A DNA stretch of 64,000 nucleotides from Thermogemmatispora sp042408735 (GCF_042408735.1 NZ_JBHOQV010000083.1:32163-96162), one strand, 5' to 3'; shown: positions 53,301 to 61,210, counted from the stretch's first letter. The notes: generated from the sequence alone by a model not told the origin. Translations and numbers: made by a program.

Positions 53301-53769
53301 GGAGGAGGCGACGGCCCTGCTCGAGGAGGCGCTGACCCTGATCGATGAGCACGGCTATCATCATCTGCGGACCCGTCTCCAGCTCTGGTTGGCTGAAATC
53401 TGGCTGCTCCGCGCTCAGCCTGCCGCCGCGGTCCCCTATTTGGAGGCTGCGCGGGCCACGGCTCTGCGGCAGCAGCGGCGCCTGCTGGCGATCCGGGCGG
53501 CGGCACTCCGGGCCTGGTATCTTGCCGAGTGCGGCGCCTGGGAGGAGGCCAGGCAAGACTTTGAAGAGACGGCGCGTCAGGCAGAACGGCTGGCCCTCTC
53601 CCTTGAGCGGGCCCGTATCCTGGTGCTCTACGCTCAGGCGGCCCGGCGTACCGGATCAGCTGAGCTGCGAAGACAGGCTCTGGCTCTGCTGCGAGAAGCC
53701 CAGGATGTGTTGGAAAGGCATCAGGCGCGCGGCGAGCTGGAGCAGCTAGCGCTGGTGGCGACATTGTAG
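50386..53769 (+). CDS. BTAD-ATPase-TPR transcriptional activator (SARP/AfsR-like)
   Basis: A 1127-residue signal-integrating regulator. The N-terminal OmpR-like DNA-binding domain (about 8-100) has LLGVPEVRVASTPLVLHHQKAQALLYYLAA and NARHSLRSNLYVIRRAL. The bacterial transcriptional activation domain (about 100-250) ends YARYEKLLQQELGLSPPADLQERM. An AAA/STAND ATPase follows (about 280-620), with Walker A IQGEDGSGKTRL and Walker B LLLAIDDLHWAN. The C-terminal 450 residues are TPR-like repeats. No LuxR HTH is at the end. It borders the EPS locus and may control it, but the target is not shown. Confidence 0.92.
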   Translation: MKMSSERLVFRLLGVPEVRVASTPLVLHHQKAQALLYYLAASEAPQPREHLAALLWSEVPEDNARHSLRSNLYVIRRALQSHGLAEALVVDGPCVSLAEELLVCDLRRFRQLLQEGRRESLAEAVQLYRGRLLQGFTLNGTPLFDEWLQGEEAALSRSYLTALSRLATYAEQEGRWEEAIEYLLRLLQEDPFSESDQRRLIELYLRAGAVGQAWLQYARYEKLLQQELGLSPPADLQERMREVLTSRGSGRGHASCDEGRRKRSGLERSGPGRQLLPFVGREEPLGDLLELAGQVATTGQGSTILIQGEDGSGKTRLLDELVARLEALPLGWIVLRGTCSPFDELLAYGPFLEALQELGLDPLTEVLAAASPSLGSALPEEQGRFMWSLWQTLRTLARTAPLLLAIDDLHWANSSTLQLFGFLALRLRQLPILLIGTSSTVELVPALQRLLTLGRRQGSVRLLSLGPLGPEAVTALVQALHIVTLPMASTFPSWLYERSGGNPFILQELLHQLRADEVLSESEEGLRLDMRRWLRWRAMHALPETAYDLVLWRLVDLAGEARTLLEVLAVANQPLPLALLQELPEMRATSLAALVEQLLWRGLLVETAPRCYKLSHALLREAVMHRLSQVRAEEIHRELAAMLERCPALQPNRPRRQIALHAVMGGDSERARRYGLQILDELVRENVSTEAALFLQQLYDLVAPAAALEEELRLTAALGQIYRALGQLQQAADWYRRYLALARQLDDRVAWKSAYFELGELALIMNDYREAIACAEAGLAVPDPPQASARPALLAAGHRLLGAALAMEGSDLTAAEAHLQQAVRSLRQCGNVGDLCAPLFELGNIAAQYGELRQALQLYSEAADAARAAHNYYFLALAYNNTAYHSLLLGEIEEARQALTEGRRIAETYELLGALLHLSSTQGELHLYLGEWRAATEVFTQGLALAEELGNLERQAGYRAGLALSARSQGRLEEATALLEEALTLIDEHGYHHLRTRLQLWLAEIWLLRAQPAAAVPYLEAARATALRQQRRLLAIRAAALRAWYLAECGAWEEARQDFEETARQAERLALSLERARILVLYAQAARRTGSAELRRQALALLREAQDVLERHQARGELEQLALVATL

Positions 53770-54360
53770 GGCCACTGGCGCGATGACGCTGCGTTGACAG
53801 CCGCTGCGTATCCTAAGTAATGGCAGCTTGCCAAAGCGCGCGGAGAGCCGTTAGCGGATTCTCGTGTTGGCCCGAGCGAGATTCGCGGCGCTCTCCGCGC
53901 GCGATCCCTATGGTGTGGTTTCCGCCGGGCCTGCTTGCCCGCGATGCGACCTTGCTCTCTGGCGCGCCGTTCCTGCTCACCTTGCAAGTCAGTCAGAGAT
54001 CCTGTCGGCCACTTCCTCTTCTGGTAGCTGGGTCCGGCAGGCGCATTTTCCCTCTGGTGCACTTTTCCGATGTTCTCTCTGATCCTCTCCCTTTACCGAC
54101 CCGTTGCCCGTCTTTGTCCCTGCCAGACCTCGACGGCTGGATGGGGCTTGTCGACTCAAGGGTTGCCGGTCGTGTCCGGCAGCGCTTCCTCGCCCAGCCT
54201 CGTTCTGCGGCTGTTGGCGGACTGATCGCTGCCGATGGCTGGAGAGCAAAGGAGGCTGGTGGCTCGGCCTCCATAGTTGACCTCGCGAGTCACCTTTTCT
54301 TGGGAATATAATATAGCAAGCTGGTAAACAGGAGATTGCGCTAACCAGGGAAAGAGAGAT
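53770..54360. other. Non-coding interval after the BTAD regulator
   Basis: About 590 bases. The first part holds the long inverted repeat at 53836-53902. A perfect TATAAT at 54307-54312 is the likely -10 element for the VOC gene, but its -35 is poor. A 163-codon frame at 53820-54311 has no SD and low-complexity composition and is not called. Confidence 0.4.
53836..53902 (+). terminator. Long inverted repeat, probable terminator of the BTAD gene
   Basis: The arms gcgcgcggagagc (53836-53848) and gctctccgcgcgc (53890-53902) are perfect 13-bp complements enclosing 41 bases that have some further internal pairing. It lies 67 bases after the stop codon; no U-run follows. Confidence 0.5.
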
Positions 54361-54942
54361 ATGGCGAAGATTCAAGTACAAGGAGTTCACCACATTACCT
54401 TTGTCGGCTCCAATCGCGAGGCCATCGTTGAGTTTTATCGCGACCTTCTAGGCATGCCCTTGATCATGGAGCAGCCCAATCTCGACGTGCCGGAAGAGAC
54501 CCATCTCTATTTTGACGCTGGGGATGGGCGCCTGATCACCTTTTTCGTGCGACCGGAGCGGGCCAATGACCCGACTCCCAACCCCGAAGGAGTTGGAAAC
54601 CTGCACCATCTGGCCTTCACAGTTTCGCGGGCCACCTACACTCAGGTTGCCAAACGACTCAACGAGCGCGGCATTTGGAACACGGGCAACATCGACCGCG
54701 GTTTTATGGATTCGATCTACTTCCGCGATCCAAACGGACAACTGCTCGAGATGGCCTGCTATAAGTTTGAGCCACCGCAGGGTTATACGATCGCCGATGT
54801 CCTGGCGACCGCGCATAAGCTGCGAGTAGCCGCTGGGGCGTACAATATTCAAGAGGAGCATCTAGCGGAAGCAATCGCCGAGCTGAGTCGTCGACGTGCG
54901 CCGGAGCTGGAGGAAGAGGGAGCGGAGGCGCGCACCCGATGA
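54361..54942 (+). CDS. VOC family (glyoxalase/extradiol dioxygenase-like) protein
   Basis: A 193-residue vicinal-oxygen-chelate protein. Two beta-alpha-beta-beta-beta units span about 5-140. Candidate metal ligands are His in VHHITFVG, His in LHHLAFTV and Glu in GQLLEMACY. The layout resembles ring-cleaving-dioxygenase-like or glyoxalase members rather than a small bleomycin-resistance protein. A helical C-terminal tail of about 40 residues (LAEAIAELSRRRAPELEEEG) is extra. The gene overlaps the next by ATGA, so the two are co-translated. Confidence 0.85.
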   Translation: MAKIQVQGVHHITFVGSNREAIVEFYRDLLGMPLIMEQPNLDVPEETHLYFDAGDGRLITFFVRPERANDPTPNPEGVGNLHHLAFTVSRATYTQVAKRLNERGIWNTGNIDRGFMDSIYFRDPNGQLLEMACYKFEPPQGYTIADVLATAHKLRVAAGAYNIQEEHLAEAIAELSRRRAPELEEEGAEARTR

Positions 54943-55592
54943 GTCAAGCGACGGCTTCTGAGGTGCGGCACACAGGGACGTTCTGGGCCCTCGATCTTGA
55001 CCGTCCGCATCTGACCAGCTCGCCGGCGCGGCTCGCGGCCAGGCTGCAGCGAGTTGGGCCCGAGCGTGCTGAAGAGCTGGCAATGGCGATGGGAGCGACC
55101 AGCCCCGCTGTTGTCTTGGAGCGCTTTGCGCGTGGGCGACAGTGCTATGTGGCCTATCTTGAAGATGGGCAGACCCTGGCCTCCTACGGCTGGGTCTCCT
55201 TTGACCAGGAAGAGATCGGTGAGCTGGGGCTGACCATTCACCTGCGACCAGGGAGGGCTTACATCTGGGATTGCGCTACTCTCCCGCCGTACCGTGGTCA
55301 GCGGCTCTATCCCACCCTGCTCATCTACATCGCGACAGTCTTGCGGGCGCAAGGTCTGCGCCGTCTCTGGATTGGGGCTGATGCCAGTAATTACGCCTCA
55401 CGGCGCGGCATCGAGGTGGCTGGCTTCCAGGCGGTGGCCGATGTCACGCGAATCACCGACCTGAGAGCCGGGACGCGCTACCTGCTGCGCCCCTGGCCTG
55501 GAGTGCCAGAAGAGATACTCGAGGACCTGCGCCGCTCCCTCTCTCATACCGTTGAGCCGGCTAAGCCCGAAGATGAGAGCCAATCGGCGTAA
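54939..55592 (+). CDS. GNAT-family N-acetyltransferase
   Basis: A 217-residue GNAT. The start overlaps the VOC stop (ATGA), which supports coupling. A beta-hairpin region CYVAYLEDGQTLASYGWVSF leads into the acetyl-CoA-binding part YIWDCATLPPYRGQRLYPTLLIYIATVLRAQGLRRLWIGAD, with the Q/R-x-x-G-x-G/A signature in altered form (PYRGQRLYP). NYASRRGIEVAGFQAV is the family's N-x-x-S-x-x-x-x-x-x-x-GF end. The substrate is unknown. Confidence 0.82.
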   Translation: MSQATASEVRHTGTFWALDLDRPHLTSSPARLAARLQRVGPERAEELAMAMGATSPAVVLERFARGRQCYVAYLEDGQTLASYGWVSFDQEEIGELGLTIHLRPGRAYIWDCATLPPYRGQRLYPTLLIYIATVLRAQGLRRLWIGADASNYASRRGIEVAGFQAVADVTRITDLRAGTRYLLRPWPGVPEEILEDLRRSLSHTVEPAKPEDESQSA

Positions 55593-55703
55593 GGCAGGGT
55601 GGAAGGGGCCAGAGCTAAGCCAGACGAGGATGGCCAGGGCAACCAATCGGTGAGGGACAACAAAAAAGCAACTGGCATGTGAAAGGAGGGAAAGGTCACC
55701 CTG

Positions 55704-56345
55704 ATGCAATTCATCGACCTTTCTCATGCAATCGAGCAGGGGATGACAGTCTTTCCTGGTGATCCTGAGCCAGGTTTTGAGGCGGTAGCGACCGAGCCAC
55801 CCTGGCAGGTGACCCGCCTCATGCTGGGGACGCATACCGGTACACATATTGATGCCGCTTCCCACCTGGTTCCAGAGGGAAAGACCATTACGCAGTATCC
55901 CCCCGAGCGTTTCCTGCTCACTGGCATCGTGGTACCGGTAGAAGGGCGGGGAGAGGACGAGCCAATCACGGCGGAGGCCCTGCAGCCTCACCTGCAGGCC
56001 CTGCCGGCGGGGGGCGCCGTCCTCCTGCGCACCGGCTGGGACCTCTACTGGAAGAGTGAGCGCTACCTGCGTCACCCCTATCTCTCCCCAGAAGCCGCGC
56101 GCCTGCTGGTGGAGGCGGGTGCTTCGCTGGTAGGCATCGACGCCCTCAGCGTTGACTCCAGCGTCCAGGGAACTCAGCACGCTCATGCCACCTTGCTTGG
56201 CAGTGATGTGCTCATCGTCGAGAATCTGGCGCGCCTGGATCGTCTGATCAGCGGCGTTGTCTATCAGTACTCCTTTCTCCCCTTGCCGCTGCGTGGCCTT
56301 GACGGCTCTCCTATACGCGCTCTGGCCTGGCGCGCAGCCTCGTAA
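55704..56345 (+). CDS. Cyclase family protein (kynurenine formamidase-like)
   Basis: A 213-residue metal-dependent hydrolase of the cyclase / bacterial kynurenine formamidase family. The signature HTGTHIDAASHLVPEG (about 49-64) supplies the metal-binding HxGTHxDxxxH. Other matching pieces are FIDLSHAIEQGMTVFPGDPEP at the N-terminus, LLRTGW, and VGIDALSVDSS with HATLLGSDVLIVENLARLD at the C-terminus. It hydrolyses formamides or lactones such as N-formylkynurenine in known members. It precedes a strong hairpin and a ureohydrolase gene. The true substrate is unknown. Confidence 0.9.
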   Translation: MQFIDLSHAIEQGMTVFPGDPEPGFEAVATEPPWQVTRLMLGTHTGTHIDAASHLVPEGKTITQYPPERFLLTGIVVPVEGRGEDEPITAEALQPHLQALPAGGAVLLRTGWDLYWKSERYLRHPYLSPEAARLLVEAGASLVGIDALSVDSSVQGTQHAHATLLGSDVLIVENLARLDRLISGVVYQYSFLPLPLRGLDGSPIRALAWRAAS

Positions 56346-56351
56346 GCGTCT

Positions 56352-56393
56352 CAGACCCGCCGCCACTTGCTGGCAAGCCGGGCGGCGGGTCTG
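56352..56393 (+). terminator. Terminator-like hairpin after the cyclase-family gene
   Basis: The arms cagacccgccgcc (56352-56364) and ggcggcgggtctg (56381-56393) are perfect 13-bp complements with a 16-base loop, 7 bases past the stop codon. A weak AT tract (attagg) follows. Confidence 0.7.
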
Positions 56394-56557
56394 ATTAGGC
56401 CAGTGCCCCTCACTCCGACCGCTGCTCCTCGAGGCAGGGAGGAGAAGATCGATCCCCGCGGAACGCGGCGACCCTTGTCTCCTCTCCTTCCGGCACGCTC
56501 TTGGGATGAGGGACGCAGTCTTTTTAGACAATAAAACAAGAAAAGGGTGGTAATCCG

Positions 56558-57766
56558 ATGCTTGATGATGAGAGCAGTGAAAGTAGAGAAGAAGAGCGAG
56601 ATCATCGCAAGCTGCGGAGAGAAGACCTGCGCGGGACCTGGGCCTTGCAATGGGAGGCAGAGCGTCAGGAAGGGCCAGGAAGCAGCCTGCGGCGAGAGCA
56701 AGCGCGGCGCTATGGGCTGGAAGCGGCGGCCAGCGTTGGCGATCGCAGCCTCACCCTCTTTCGACGCGAAGCCTGGACGCTGGGAGGAGGAACCGGGGAG
56801 GCCACTTTTCTGCAAGTGCCCTTTCTCCGGGACATGCGGCAGCTAGGAGGGCAGGATGTTGTCTTTGTCGGTGTGCCCCTGGACAGCGGCACCACCTGCC
56901 GCCCGGGCGCACGCTTTGGACCGGCAGCTATTCGCCGTGCCTCTGCCCTCAGCTACGGTTACAATCCCGAGCGCGGGGTTGACCTGCACGAAGCCCTGAT
57001 CATGGTCGATGTTGGCGATATCCAGGTCATTCCTTCGTCCCTTGAAAAGAGCTTCGATCAGATCAGCCGGGCGCTCAGCTATATTGCTGAACGAGGAGCC
57101 TTCCCTGTTGTCCTTGGTGGCGACCATTCCATTGGCTATGCCACCCTGCGCGGAATCGCGCCCCACGTTGCGGGCAAGCTGGGCGTCATTCATTTCGATC
57201 GTCATAGCGACTTGAGCGAGCGAACCTACGATGGGCGCATGCATGCCTCGCCGTTCTTTCATGCTATCACCCTACCCAACGTCTCCCCGACCAACCTGGT
57301 GCAGATCGGTATCGGTGGCTGGACCGGCTCCAAGAAAGGTATGCGCGTGGCCCAGGAGCGGCAGATAACGGTGATCACTCTCGAAGATATCGATCGCTAC
57401 GGCTGCGAGCGCGTGATGGAGTACGCCCTGGAAGTAGCCTGGAAAGGGACAAGTGCCGTCTGGCTCTCTTTTGACATCGACGTGGTGGACCCGGCCTTTG
57501 CTCCCGGTACTGGGACGCCGGAGCCGGGGGGACTGCTGCCGCGTGAGATCTTCAGAATGGTACGACTGGCGGCCCGCGAAGGTCTGCAGGGGATGGAGCT
57601 GGTCGAGGTCGCGCCTCCCTATGATGTGGCCGATGTGACGGCCTTGCTGGCCGGGCGCATCATCATGGAAGTCTTGGGGACCCTGGTCGAACGGGGTAAG
57701 CTGGGAGGTACAGCGAGAGCCAGGACTGCCGAGACTGGAGAGAGCCAGCACAGAGGGCTAGTGTAG
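56558..57766 (+). CDS. Ureohydrolase, guanidine hydrolase (GdmH)-like
   Basis: A 402-residue ureohydrolase, longer than agmatinases (about 300) because of an N-terminal extension of about 95 residues. Metal ligands are in LGGDHSIGYATLRG (D-H), HFDRHSDLSERTYDGRMHASPFFH (DxHxD) and WLSFDIDVVDPAFAPGTGTPEPGGLLPRE (DxD). The R in HFDRHSD and the blocks NLVQIGIGGWTGSKKGM and ELVEVAPPYDVADVTALLA recall cyanobacterial Sll1077-type enzymes, which hydrolyse guanidine to urea and ammonia and need nickel. Agmatinase or guanidinobutyrase activity remains possible. The ATG has an AAGGGTGG SD. No urease, nickel chaperone or guanidine riboswitch is adjacent. Confidence 0.82.
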   Translation: MLDDESSESREEERDHRKLRREDLRGTWALQWEAERQEGPGSSLRREQARRYGLEAAASVGDRSLTLFRREAWTLGGGTGEATFLQVPFLRDMRQLGGQDVVFVGVPLDSGTTCRPGARFGPAAIRRASALSYGYNPERGVDLHEALIMVDVGDIQVIPSSLEKSFDQISRALSYIAERGAFPVVLGGDHSIGYATLRGIAPHVAGKLGVIHFDRHSDLSERTYDGRMHASPFFHAITLPNVSPTNLVQIGIGGWTGSKKGMRVAQERQITVITLEDIDRYGCERVMEYALEVAWKGTSAVWLSFDIDVVDPAFAPGTGTPEPGGLLPREIFRMVRLAAREGLQGMELVEVAPPYDVADVTALLAGRIIMEVLGTLVERGKLGGTARARTAETGESQHRGLV

Positions 57767-58020
57767 GTCCCAGATATTCTACTTCTAGAAGAGTGGCTTT
57801 CGATCAAAAAGTGAAAAACCGATCCGTCTTTCTCCCGCTGATGGCGGCTAGCCATTTCTGGCTATGAGCTGCTTGCTGCTGCAGAGCCTGCCCAGGGGCA
57901 TCGCTCTCCCTGCAGCTGAGCTGGAAAAGATCCCGGCTGGCTATTGATCTATGATCAAAACCGATAAAGTCTTTAAATCCGCTTCTATAGCCAGCTTATA
58001 TGATAAATGAGAGGGAAGTC
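57767..58020. other. AT-rich island upstream of a small-peptide promoter
   Basis: No gene. It contains a 9-bp inverted repeat gctggctat (57936-57944) / atagccagc (57987-57995) and two related tracts, gatcaaaaagtgaaaaaccg (57802-57821, continuing into at) and gatcaaaaccgat (57953-57965). Its composition is clearly more AT-rich than the surrounding genes. Confidence 0.45.
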
Positions 58021-58049
58021 TTGACAGGGGGAGAAGGATTGTCTACACT
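58021..58049 (+). promoter_or_regulatory. Strong promoter of a 29-codon peptide gene
   Basis: A perfect TTGACA (58021-58026) and TACACT (58044-58049) are exactly 17 bases apart. Transcription would start near 58056, giving a leader of about 60 bases. The same TTGACA-17-TACACT layout occurs at the chitinase promoter in this window. Confidence 0.75.
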
Positions 58050-58116
58050 TCTGATAGATTTATGGGTTCTATCTCAAGATTCCCTCTATTTTAGAGATCG
58101 ATCTAAAGGAGGTGTG

Positions 58117-58206
58117 ATGGCTATTGAAAATGTCTCCGGTTTAGCTGGCCCGCAAGGCATCGGTGATCTCTATACACAGTGGATAGCTTACCAAGCCATT
58201 GTGTAG
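58117..58206 (+). CDS. 29-residue peptide of unknown function
   Basis: A 29-codon gene with a textbook SD (AAAGGAGGTG, two bases of spacer beyond it) and a strong promoter about 70 bases upstream. The product starts MAIENVSGLAGPQGIGDLYT and ends QWIAYQAIV; it has no Cys, His or obvious signal peptide, a Gly-rich centre and an aromatic, hydrophobic C-terminus. Codon use is AT-leaning, unlike its neighbours. A 7-bp hairpin (cgcgaaa/tttcgcg, 58236-58252) follows. It could be a leader peptide for the downstream oxidase, a signalling or modified-peptide precursor, or a small regulator; none is proven. Confidence 0.6.
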   Translation: MAIENVSGLAGPQGIGDLYTQWIAYQAIV

Positions 58207-58289
58207 TGTAACCCTCGCTTGACAGCCTGGCCTTGCGCGAAAGGATTTCGCGAGAACCTTCCCCGAAAGTCAGAGGAGACAGGCAAGGG

Positions 58290-58499
58290 ATGCTGCGTAA
58301 GCAACGGCGCAGGCTGCTTCGCCGGTTAAGGAAGCCGTTCGCGCCAGGGCGGCTCTCCGCTTCCCCCCTGCGTACCGTATCTACCCCGAGTGCTGCTCGG
58401 TCCCCTCTCCTTTGCGCAGCCCAAGAACTGGGCTGCGGGCCAGATGACTTGTTCTGCTCTTGCACTGACTTGGCGCTACTTTATCGCATCGGGCCTTGA
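58290..58499 (+). CDS. Candidate 69-residue Arg- and Cys-containing protein
   Basis: A small frame with ATG at 58290 and AGGAG 14 bases upstream (AAGGG is adjacent). The N-terminus is very basic (MLRKQRRRLLRRLRK) and the C-terminal third has four cysteines (LLCAAQELGCGPDDLFCSCTD). It ends directly before the multicopper oxidase leader. It may be a metal-binding small protein related to the oxidase or a chance frame; there is no recognised family. Confidence 0.3.
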   Translation: MLRKQRRRLLRRLRKPFAPGRLSASPLRTVSTPSAARSPLLCAAQELGCGPDDLFCSCTDLALLYRIGP

Positions 58500-58583
58500 G
58501 TGAGACTGCTTGCTCTCTGCTGTGCAGAGCATGATGCAAGCGCTTCCACGCGTCGAAGCACCCTTGGAAAGGAGCGTCAGCGT

Positions 58584-60770
58584 ATGACGACTCGCAGACA
58601 ATTACTCAAGGTTGGTGCCGCCCTGGGTCTTGGGAGCCTGTTCCCGCTCTCGCTTTTCACGGCTTCGCGCGTCTCAGGCTCAGTTCAGACCACGCAGACA
58701 CCCTTGCCGGGGGCCGAGATTCCTCAATTTGTTGAGCCGCTGCCTGTCTTTGTGGGGGCGCGGGTGAGCGCCTCGCGCTTCCAGGTGCGCATGTTGGAAT
58801 TTCAGCAATGCATTTTGCCAGCCAGCGTTTATGCGCGCCTGAGTCCGCCGTTCAACAGAGGGACCTATGTTTGGGGCTATCAGGTGGGGGGGCGCCCGCC
58901 CCACTATCCGGGCTACAGCGTAGAGGCTCGTCAGGGTGTGCCATCTGTTGTCACCTACATTAACAACCTCCCTCTGCCGAATGAATCGCAACTTCTGCCT
59001 CTACTCACGGTCGACCAGACGATTCACTGGGCTGACCCACTGGGCCAGATGGGCTTGACCACGCCTTTTGTTGGAGCCTTTCCGACGGTGGTGCACCTGC
59101 ATGGAGGAGAAGATCCCTCCGCCTTTGATGGGGCCCCTGAGGCCTGGTTTACCGCGGACGGGCGGCACGGCAGAGGCTACAGCACCTATATCCCCACGGC
59201 GCCGAACGCCGCGGTCTATTGGTATCCCAACGGGCAGCCCGCCACAACGCTCTGGTTCCACGATCATACCTTGGGCGTGACGCGCCTCACGCTCTTCTCC
59301 GGTCTGGCGGCCTTTTACTTGATCCGCGATGCTTACGATACGGGACAGGCCAATAACCCGCTGGGCCTGCCGGCGGGCGCCCAGGAGATCGAGCTGATGA
59401 TTCAGGACCGTCAGTTCGATACACGCGGACAGTTGCTCTTTCCCGATGGTACACCGCCCGACAATCCGACGGGTCTCAACGGGCCGCCACCCAATCCCGC
59501 TATCCATCCGTACTGGATTCCCGAGTTCTTTGGCGACGTCATTGTGGTCAACGGCAAAGCCTGGCCCTACCTCAATGTCGAGCCGCGGCGCTATCGTTTC
59601 CGCTTTCTGAACGCGGCCAACGCTCGTTTCTTCCGAATGCGCCTGATAGATGCCCGAACCCAGGAACCGGGGCCGATCTTCTGGCAGATCGGGACCGATG
59701 GGGGGCTGCTTGACAGACCGGTCAGGCTGAACGATCCCCACGACGCCACCTCACCGGCGCTTTTGCTGGCACCGGCGGAGCGTGCCGACGTGATCGTCGA
59801 CTTCGCCCCCTATGCTGGTCGCACGTTGCTCTTGGTCAACAGTGCCCCCGCTCCCTTCCCTGACGGCGACCCGCCTGATCCGCTGACGAATGGGCGCATC
59901 ATGCAGATTCGGGTCTCGCTGCCTTTGTCGGGACCAGACACAACCTATAATCCGGCCAGCGGTCTGCCCTTGCGCGGTGGCTCCAATCAGCCGCCGGCTA
60001 TAGTGCGCCTGGTTAATCCCCAGACGGGCACGTTGGGGGCTGGCGTTAAGCCTATGCTCAGGCGGCAGCTTGTACTGGTCGAAGTCGAGGGACCTGGCGG
60101 CCCCGTTGAGGTCCTGGTCAATAACACCAAATGGCGCGGAGTGCGTGAGGGGAGTCAGGAGCCGTTGCCTGGCTCGCGGCCCGATGCCCAGGGCCAGGGG
60201 ATCTATCTGAGCGAGCTGCCGCGCGTTGGGGCGACCGAGATCTGGGAGGTCATTAATCTGACGGAGGACGCTCATCCCATTCATATCCATCTGGTCCAGT
60301 TTCAGTTGCTCAATCGCCAGGCGCTCGATGTCGAAGGGTATCGGGCCCGCTACGATGCTCTCTTCCCTGGTGGCACTTACAACGGCCTGCTGCCAGATGG
60401 CACCTGGGGTCCGATCAAGTATCCTCCTGGGGTTTTTATCCCCGGCTATGGTCCCCCGTTGCCCTACAATCGACCGAACGCCGGTGGCGCTCTCGGAGGG
60501 AATCCCGACGTTACGCCCTACCTGCGTGGGCCGCTGTTGCCGCCCGAGCCGGGTGAGGATGGCTGGAAGGACACGATCAAGATGTACCCCGGGCAGGTCA
60601 CTCGCCTGGCAGTGCGCTGGGCGCCGATTACGACTCCTGTCGGGGGGGTCCATCCCGGCCAGAATCTCTATGCCTTTGATCCCACCCAGGGGCCGGGCTA
60701 CGTCTGGCACTGCCATATTCTTGATCACGAGGATAACGAGATGATGCGGCCCTATCTGCCGGTGCCTTAG
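58584..60770 (+). CDS. Tat-exported multicopper oxidase (CotA/bilirubin-oxidase-like)
   Basis: A 728-residue three-cupredoxin-domain oxidase that couples one-electron oxidation of phenols, metals or bilirubin-like substrates to reduction of oxygen to water. ATG at 58584 has AAAGGAG nine bases upstream, and the protein then begins with a Tat signal (TTRRQLLKVGAALGLGSL). The four copper motifs are HLHGGE, WFHDHTLG, HPIHIHLVQF and the C-terminal WHCHILDHEDNEMM, which contains the type 1 Cys-His and the Met axial ligand. It is followed by a copC relic. Its substrate is unknown. Confidence 0.94.
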   Translation: MTTRRQLLKVGAALGLGSLFPLSLFTASRVSGSVQTTQTPLPGAEIPQFVEPLPVFVGARVSASRFQVRMLEFQQCILPASVYARLSPPFNRGTYVWGYQVGGRPPHYPGYSVEARQGVPSVVTYINNLPLPNESQLLPLLTVDQTIHWADPLGQMGLTTPFVGAFPTVVHLHGGEDPSAFDGAPEAWFTADGRHGRGYSTYIPTAPNAAVYWYPNGQPATTLWFHDHTLGVTRLTLFSGLAAFYLIRDAYDTGQANNPLGLPAGAQEIELMIQDRQFDTRGQLLFPDGTPPDNPTGLNGPPPNPAIHPYWIPEFFGDVIVVNGKAWPYLNVEPRRYRFRFLNAANARFFRMRLIDARTQEPGPIFWQIGTDGGLLDRPVRLNDPHDATSPALLLAPAERADVIVDFAPYAGRTLLLVNSAPAPFPDGDPPDPLTNGRIMQIRVSLPLSGPDTTYNPASGLPLRGGSNQPPAIVRLVNPQTGTLGAGVKPMLRRQLVLVEVEGPGGPVEVLVNNTKWRGVREGSQEPLPGSRPDAQGQGIYLSELPRVGATEIWEVINLTEDAHPIHIHLVQFQLLNRQALDVEGYRARYDALFPGGTYNGLLPDGTWGPIKYPPGVFIPGYGPPLPYNRPNAGGALGGNPDVTPYLRGPLLPPEPGEDGWKDTIKMYPGQVTRLAVRWAPITTPVGGVHPGQNLYAFDPTQGPGYVWHCHILDHEDNEMMRPYLPVP

Positions 60771-60974
60771 TCCGCCCTTGGGCCTCTCCTCTATCGGCCA
60801 GGGCGCTGGCCCGACCGTGGGCAGATCAGGCCGGCTCTCCTGGCTCCGCTCTGAATCAGCCAGCGGGCTGGGGGAGCCGCCGTCGCGGTCCTTGGTGCCG
60901 GCGTTGGGACAGGTAGGGAGAGAGGTATCCCTGAAAGAGGAGGCAGATTCTCCCTCTGGAAAAGGAGGCCCGAG

Positions 60975-61210
60975 ATGCGCTGGCAGGTTAGATCTGGTCG
61001 ATCCCTCCTGGCGCTCCTGTTCTCGCTCCCTGGGTTCACAGCGCTTCTACTCTTTGTTCCGCTCAGGCGCAGGCCCACGCGGTGCTGGTTCGCTCGGAAC
61101 CGCCGGCCAACGCGATCCTGCGCCGGCCACCCCGGCGGGTGCTACTCTGGTTCAGTGAGCCTCTCGTTCCGCAGATGTCGAGAGCTTATGTCGTCGAGGC
61201 GCGCGCTGCG
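60975..61210 (+). pseudogene. Frameshifted copC-like copper resistance gene remnant
   Basis: A signal peptide in one frame (SLLALLFSLPGFTALLLFV) runs, after a frameshift near 61050, into AQAHAVLVRSEPPANAILRR and PPRRVLLWFSEPLVPQMSRAYVVEA in another frame. The AHA..L..SxPa start and the P-x-x-V-x-L-x-FSEP motif are those of the CopC/YcnJ/PcoC family, whose copper ligand is the first His after signal cleavage. The remaining half of the domain is not recognisable. A hydrophobic stretch near 61350 could be a CopD relic. It lies 200 bases after the multicopper oxidase. Confidence 0.75.

Noticed and set aside
53820..54311. 163-codon plus-strand frame before the VOC gene
   Set aside because: No SD, low-complexity composition, and it spans a terminator hairpin and a promoter element.
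56394..56557. Possible guanidine riboswitch (types I-III) before the ureohydrolase
   Set aside because: None of the conserved cores (ykkC motif, paired ACGR loops, type III pseudoknot) could be placed.
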